Source of the DNA: Coriobacteriia bacterium
GTDB lineage: Bacteria; Actinomycetota; Coriobacteriia; Coriobacteriales; QAMH01
Assembly (NCBI GenBank): GCA_900756605.1
Contig: CAAEKX010000180.1
Coordinates: forward strand, 1-16,681
Reading direction: 5' to 3'
Length of the DNA stretch: 16,681 bases
Positions 13,465 through 16,681 of this stretch are shown one piece after another. Within the stretch, counting starts at the first letter, position 1. Every line of letters starts with the position of its first letter. A program made the translations under genes and the position numbers. The notes under the pieces were generated by a model that was given only the letters and a program-made list of their open reading frames with translations, did no database searches and was not told the origin of the DNA.

Positions 13465-14351
13465 ACGTCATCAACATGAAGCGCGACCACGTGGTGCGCG
13501 CCACCGCAGCCAACGGGACCATCCGCGCCTTTGCTGTGTACTCGCGCGGGCTCGTGGAGGACGCGCGGCGTATGCACGAGCTATCGCGCACTGCTACGGC
13601 CGCCCTGGGCCGCACGCTCACGGCCGCTGCCATGATGGGAACGATGATGAAGGGCGACAAGGATGCGCTCTCCATCGTCTTCAACGGGGATGGGTCGCTG
13701 GGCAACATCACCGTGACGGCCAAATCGGACGGAAGCGTCAAGGGCTATGTGGGCAATCCGCAGGCCTCGCTTCCCTCCAAGGTGGGCGAGAAGCTCCGCG
13801 TGGGCGAGGTCGTGGGCAAAGGCACGCTGCGCATCATCTACGATCTGGCAATGCGCGAGCCCTATAGCGGCGTCGTCGAAATCCAGTCCGGCGAGATTGC
13901 CGATGACATCGCGTACTACCTCACCTCGAGCGACCAGATTCCCTCGGCGGTCTCGCTGGGCGTGCTGCTCAACGAGGACAGCTCCGTGCGCGAGGCGGGC
14001 GGCTTCATCGTTCAGCTCATGGACGGGGCGACCGACGAGACGGCTGCTCAGCTCGAGGAACGCATCGCGTCGCTGCCGAGCGCCACGACCATGCTTTCCG
14101 AGGGCGAGACACCCGAGAGCATCCTGGAGCGAATTCTCGGCGACATGGACTTGCAGATTCTCGAGGATGGCCCCGTGGAGTTTCGTTGCGATTGCACGCG
14201 CGAGCGCACGCTCAAGCTGCTTTCGCTCGTGAGTGCCGACGAGCTGCAGGACATGGTCGACGAGGGCGAGGACGTGGAGATGGTCTGCGCGTTCTGCAAC
14301 AGCAAGTACCAGTACTCGCCCGACGAGATCGCTGCGTTGATTGAGGAGTGA
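13461..14351 (+). CDS. hslO: Hsp33 redox-regulated molecular chaperone
   Basis: 296 residues, the usual Hsp33 length. The N-terminal domain shows family stretches such as RDHVVRATAANGTIRAFAV, TAALGRTLTAAAMMGTMMKG and NGDGSLGNITVTA. The C-terminal redox switch holds the four zinc cysteines in C-x-C (Cys243, Cys245) and C-x2-C (Cys276, Cys279). On oxidative stress these form disulfides, zinc is released and the protein becomes an active holdase. The start is ATG 13461, which overlaps the NUDIX stop in ATGA; a TTG 12 nt earlier in the same frame is less likely. No promoter is seen between the genes, so expression should follow the NUDIX gene. Confidence 0.95.
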   Translation: MNVINMKRDHVVRATAANGTIRAFAVYSRGLVEDARRMHELSRTATAALGRTLTAAAMMGTMMKGDKDALSIVFNGDGSLGNITVTAKSDGSVKGYVGNPQASLPSKVGEKLRVGEVVGKGTLRIIYDLAMREPYSGVVEIQSGEIADDIAYYLTSSDQIPSAVSLGVLLNEDSSVREAGGFIVQLMDGATDETAAQLEERIASLPSATTMLSEGETPESILERILGDMDLQILEDGPVEFRCDCTRERTLKLLSLVSADELQDMVDEGEDVEMVCAFCNSKYQYSPDEIAALIEE

Positions 14352-14361
14352 GAGGCGCTTC

Positions 14362-14380
14362 CCTGTCATTTCGAGCGGAA
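14362..14380. repeat. TCATTTCGA-family repeat, truncated copy
   Basis: Only the first 19 nt, CCTGTCATTTCGAGCGGAA, are present, then unrelated sequence before a complete copy 12 nt later. It begins 10 nt after the Hsp33 stop. Confidence 0.65.
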
Positions 14381-14391
14381 CTGGGCACCCT

Positions 14392-14432
14392 CCTGTCATT
14401 TCGAGCGAAGCGAAGCGGAGTCGAGAAATCTC
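14392..14432. repeat. TCATTTCGA-family interspersed repeat, complete copy
   Basis: Runs from CCTGTCATTTCGAGCG to TCGAGAAATCTC, with the same orientation and nearly the same sequence as 11534-11575. It sits between Hsp33 and the toxin-antitoxin promoter and may serve as a boundary or weak terminator. Confidence 0.78.
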
Positions 14433-14463
14433 ACCACCGCATCGCTTCCTGCATTTTTCATGA

Positions 14464-14493
14464 TGCTATACTTTTCGAGAGAAATGTATAGCA
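14464..14493. promoter_or_regulatory. Operator/promoter of the toxin-antitoxin operon
   Basis: TGCTATAC (14464-14471) and GTATAGCA (14486-14493) are perfect inverted arms. Inner TTTC/GAAA extend the symmetry, so 12 of 15 positions pair. The left arm includes TATACT (14467-14472), a near-consensus -10 box. Binding by the ribbon-helix-helix antitoxin would block it, the standard autorepression of type II modules. The right arm runs into the ribosome site AAGGAG, 5 nt before ATG 14504. Confidence 0.7.
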
Positions 14494-14503
14494 AGGAGCT
14501 GTC

Positions 14504-14839
14504 ATGGAACAAGTGCAGATGAACACGCGCATCGGGGTCGAGATCAAGCGCACGGGCGACGAGGTGCTCAGGCGCTATGGCTACACGCCGTCCTCGGCGG
14601 TGCAGGCGCTCTGGACCTATCTCGCCGAGCATAACGCGCTGCCTCCGTTCATGCCGTCAAAAATCAAAGCGAGTGACCTTGAGGCGAGAAAGCAGGAAGT
14701 TGTGGACAACGCCGGGTTCGCAATGAAGGAGCTCAGCAGGGTTACCGGAATCCCCGTTGAACGCCTTCATGTCGATTCCTTGACGGATGACGAGCTACGT
14801 GAGCTTGCTTGGAGAGAACGAGGCGTTCTCCATGATTGA
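14504..14839 (+). CDS. RelB/DinJ-family antitoxin
   Basis: 111 residues. The N-terminal ~50 (MNTRIGVEIKRTGDEVLRRY, then YTPSSAVQALWTYLAEHNALPPF) match the RelB/DinJ ribbon-helix-helix domain: a short beta strand for DNA contact, then two helices that dimerise. The charged C-terminal half (EARKQEVVD...LTDDELRELAWRERG) should wrap the toxin. AAGGAG stands 5 nt before the start and the palindromic operator lies directly upstream. The toxin start codon lies inside its last codons (8-nt overlap), so translation is coupled. The usual partner of DinJ is a RelE/YafQ mRNA interferase; here it is a PIN protein, which is less usual. Confidence 0.85.
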   Translation: MEQVQMNTRIGVEIKRTGDEVLRRYGYTPSSAVQALWTYLAEHNALPPFMPSKIKASDLEARKQEVVDNAGFAMKELSRVTGIPVERLHVDSLTDDELRELAWRERGVLHD

Positions 14840-15314
14840 TGGACGTTACAGTCTCCTCATCGACACGAATGTTTGGCTTGATTACCTTCTGGGTCGCGAA
14901 GGCGTGCAGGAAGCTACGGCAGCGATCCAATGCGCGCTCGATCATGAGGATGTGCTCGTCACCACTCCGGGCATACTCAAAGACGTGTTTTTCCTAATCG
15001 ACGTTTCTCTCAAGGGGTGGACGCGGGAGGCGGGGGAGAAGGTCACCGAAGAGTCCGCCCTTGCCGTGAACGAGATATCGTGGGCATGCCTCTCGCAGAT
15101 TCAAGGAATGACCATCGTGCTGAACCTTGGCTTTGCCGAGCATCTGGAAGCCAGCGCTCTGCGTTCGAAGAATTCGGATTACGAAGACAATCTGCTAGTG
15201 GCCACGGCTCAAAACGCCAAGGTGGACTACATCATCACGAAGGATAAGGACTTGCTCGCAAATGACGCAGTGTCTGCTCTCACTCCGGCGGAGTATGTGG
15301 AGATGAGAGGGTAG
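14832..15314 (+). CDS. PIN-domain toxin (VapC-like ribonuclease)
   Basis: 160 residues. Acidic PIN residues are visible: Asp11 in LLIDTNVWLDYLL, Asp51 in ILKDVFFLI (often Glu in VapC), Asp116 and Asp119 in SDYEDNLLVATA, and Asp138/Asp140 in TKDKDLL. These would hold the metal ions for RNA cleavage, giving a toxin that blocks growth when the antitoxin is lost. ATG 14832 is chosen: it has GAGG 8 nt upstream and starts at the PIN strand; an in-frame start at 14787 would only add residues that overlap the antitoxin. The gene is complete and the active site intact, so the module looks functional. Confidence 0.83.
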   Translation: MIDGRYSLLIDTNVWLDYLLGREGVQEATAAIQCALDHEDVLVTTPGILKDVFFLIDVSLKGWTREAGEKVTEESALAVNEISWACLSQIQGMTIVLNLGFAEHLEASALRSKNSDYEDNLLVATAQNAKVDYIITKDKDLLANDAVSALTPAEYVEMRG

Positions 15315-15421
15315 GGAAGGCGAGATTGTGATGGATATTAGGACGTCTTTAGTTGGCTACTTTAGTGAATAAACTGACGTCATGTATATCATTAAATGGG
15401 GCAGACTTGTCAACGTTATCG

Positions 15422-16681
15422 CTACTGGGCAGTTTCGTTGAGCTCATCTCGTTTTTTAACGCTTTCTATGAACGATTCGAGTCTGGAGTCTCTTGTCTTC
15501 AGCTTGTATATCTCAGCTGAGACTAATCTCAGCTTTTTATTGAGTTCCTGAATGCTCTTATTAATCTCTTCAGTCTCGGCGCTTGCTTCTCCGAGCTTCT
15601 CCTTTTTCTCCAAGAGGGGGTTCAACTGTTTCTCAATCTCCTTTTCTTGCGGCGTCAGCTTCGCAAGCCTGTGGGCGATTTCGTTTTTCCTGTAAGCTTT
15701 CGCTTGATCGCATACTTGTTGAATCGTTGAATGAAAAGACATGAGTATCTCTTCGAAATCGACGAGCTTGGCAATCTCTGTGAGCCTCTCCATCAGCGAA
15801 AGCACCCTAGATGCCGTTTTTGCTCGAAAGTCAATGAGCTCATAACCCGTATATGTATCAGCTTGAATGCCACTCTCTTCCGGGAGCAATTCGTTTACCA
15901 CGGAAACGATGTAGTCTGACCGTTCGTCCTTTCGCCCCAGTTCGGCGACTAGTTTGCTTCTGATTAAATCGAGCTTTACGATTCGCTGCAACAGGCTGTC
16001 TGCAATTGTTGATTCACTAAGCCTGCCCGTTAAGCTGTCTATGGCTTTGTCCACTCCCTTTGCAAGCGCTTCGCCATTTTCCAAGTAGATAAGTATGCGC
16101 TCGCCAAGCTCGGAAATCATCTCCTTTTCGTTTGTGGTCAAGTCTAGGTTTATCTCATCGAAGTTGGTGACGGGAACGAGCTGATGGGTTTCATTCCCAA
16201 TAAGGCTCTCAAGTCTCTCCAGTGTTGTAACTTGAAGGAAGCTGTTGGTATTCGCAATAACGAATAGCAGCTCGGATAAATCCTTGAGCGATTGCTTAAA
16301 GTACTTATCGACGAATTCTGCTTCACCGAGCTCAAGGTACTCGTTGTTGATATCCCGAATACGCTCGAAGCACTTTAGAAAAGCGCTTTCGTTTACTTCA
16401 TATCTGTAAGTGCTGGCTTTAGATTGTGCCATGCCTGCGAATCTGTAAAAAATGACATAGTGGGCATTTATCGCACTAACCCCTTTGTACTGCAGAGTGG
16501 CGTTGAAGTCGCTTGACATGCCGAAGCCAAAATCCGTATTCAGCAGCACGGACAAGCCTCGCTCCTCATCAATATAGACACTTTCGTCTGGATGATTTTC
16601 GCCAAGGTAGCGACTGGCTAACAGTAGACCATCATCGGTGTCTTTAAATTCCGAGCGTGCTTTTTCGAGATCATAGGCACA
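15422..16681 (-). CDS. Hypothetical protein with C-terminal coiled coil (partial, N-terminus beyond right edge)
   Basis: Open on the minus strand from the right edge to TAG at 15424-15422, giving 419 visible residues; a TTG at 16555 is merely internal, because CAYDLEKARSEF... reads on in frame upstream. I do not recognise the family. The visible part is mixed alpha/beta, with NTDFGFGMSSDFNATLQYKG and INAHYVIFYRFAG near its start. It is then almost wholly helical and charged, ending in a heptad-rich stretch (about the last 90 residues, e.g. PQEKEIEKQLNPLLEKKEKL) that should form a coiled coil. No membrane segment, signal peptide or known catalytic motif is seen. Base composition is clearly AT-richer than the rest of the window, which suggests acquisition. 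It lies next to a toxin-antitoxin module, a setting common for defence or mobile-island genes, but no such role is shown. Confidence 0.75.
   Translation of the reverse strand, partial: CAYDLEKARSEFKDTDDGLLLASRYLGENHPDESVYIDEERGLSVLLNTDFGFGMSSDFNATLQYKGVSAINAHYVIFYRFAGMAQSKASTYRYEVNESAFLKCFERIRDINNEYLELGEAEFVDKYFKQSLKDLSELLFVIANTNSFLQVTTLERLESLIGNETHQLVPVTNFDEINLDLTTNEKEMISELGERILIYLENGEALAKGVDKAIDSLTGRLSESTIADSLLQRIVKLDLIRSKLVAELGRKDERSDYIVSVVNELLPEESGIQADTYTGYELIDFRAKTASRVLSLMERLTEIAKLVDFEEILMSFHSTIQQVCDQAKAYRKNEIAHRLAKLTPQEKEIEKQLNPLLEKKEKLGEASAETEEINKSIQELNKKLRLVSAEIYKLKTRDSRLESFIESVKKRDELNETAQ

Noticed and set aside
15342..15381. Two GACGTC hexamers 34 bp apart and two CTTTAGT words after the PIN gene
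   Set aside because: They are too short to call an attachment site or terminator, and the flanks do not pair well.

Overview
The window reads as chromosome of a high-GC, gut-type anaerobic actinobacterium, most plausibly class Coriobacteriia (Eggerthellaceae/Coriobacteriaceae). The basis is GC-rich coding sequence, lipoprotein-type binding proteins, a TAXI-TRAP transporter, a fused Lic-type choline enzyme, an actinobacterial variant of the lipid-kinase motif and many interspersed palindromic repeats. This is inference from gene content; no rRNA or tRNA lies in the window to fix it.

Layout. 1-1064 (minus, cut by the left edge): lipoprotein binding protein of an iron/siderophore/heme/cobalamin-type ABC importer. 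1065-1310: divergent control region with a 12-bp direct repeat and a perfect TTTCAC-N5-GTGAAA palindrome. 1311-4151 (plus): two-gene lic operon, a three-domain protein (winged helix + CTP:phosphocholine cytidylyltransferase + choline kinase) and a LicB-like DMT permease, predicted to import choline and turn it into CDP-choline. 4153-4254: nested inverted-repeat element between convergent genes. 4254-6355 (minus): CDF metal-efflux transporter followed by a DUF2974 serine hydrolase. 6389-6412: terminator. 6428-9794 (minus): TAXI-type TRAP transporter (binding lipoprotein, then fused permease) with a hairpin between the genes and a palindrome-rich promoter. 10031-11522 (plus): flavodoxin-like oxidoreductase and a lipid/diacylglycerol kinase. 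11579-12655 (minus): membrane-anchored endonuclease/exonuclease/phosphatase-fold protein. 12967-14351 (plus): NUDIX hydrolase translationally coupled to Hsp33, a likely oxidative-damage pair. 14504-15314 (plus): toxin-antitoxin module joining a RelB/DinJ antitoxin to a PIN-domain toxin, with a palindromic operator over its -10 box. 15422-16681 (minus, cut by the right edge): a visibly AT-richer, coiled-coil-containing protein of unknown family, suggesting the start of an acquired segment.

A family of interspersed repeats with core TGTCATTTCGA and end GAGAAATCT occurs between genes at 11534, 12726-12898 and 14362-14432. Two further palindromic elements containing the word GAGACA lie at 4153-4254 and 12901-12937. 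The points most worth following are the unknown right-edge protein beside the DinJ-PIN module, the lic operon with its divergent regulatory region, and the repeat families.
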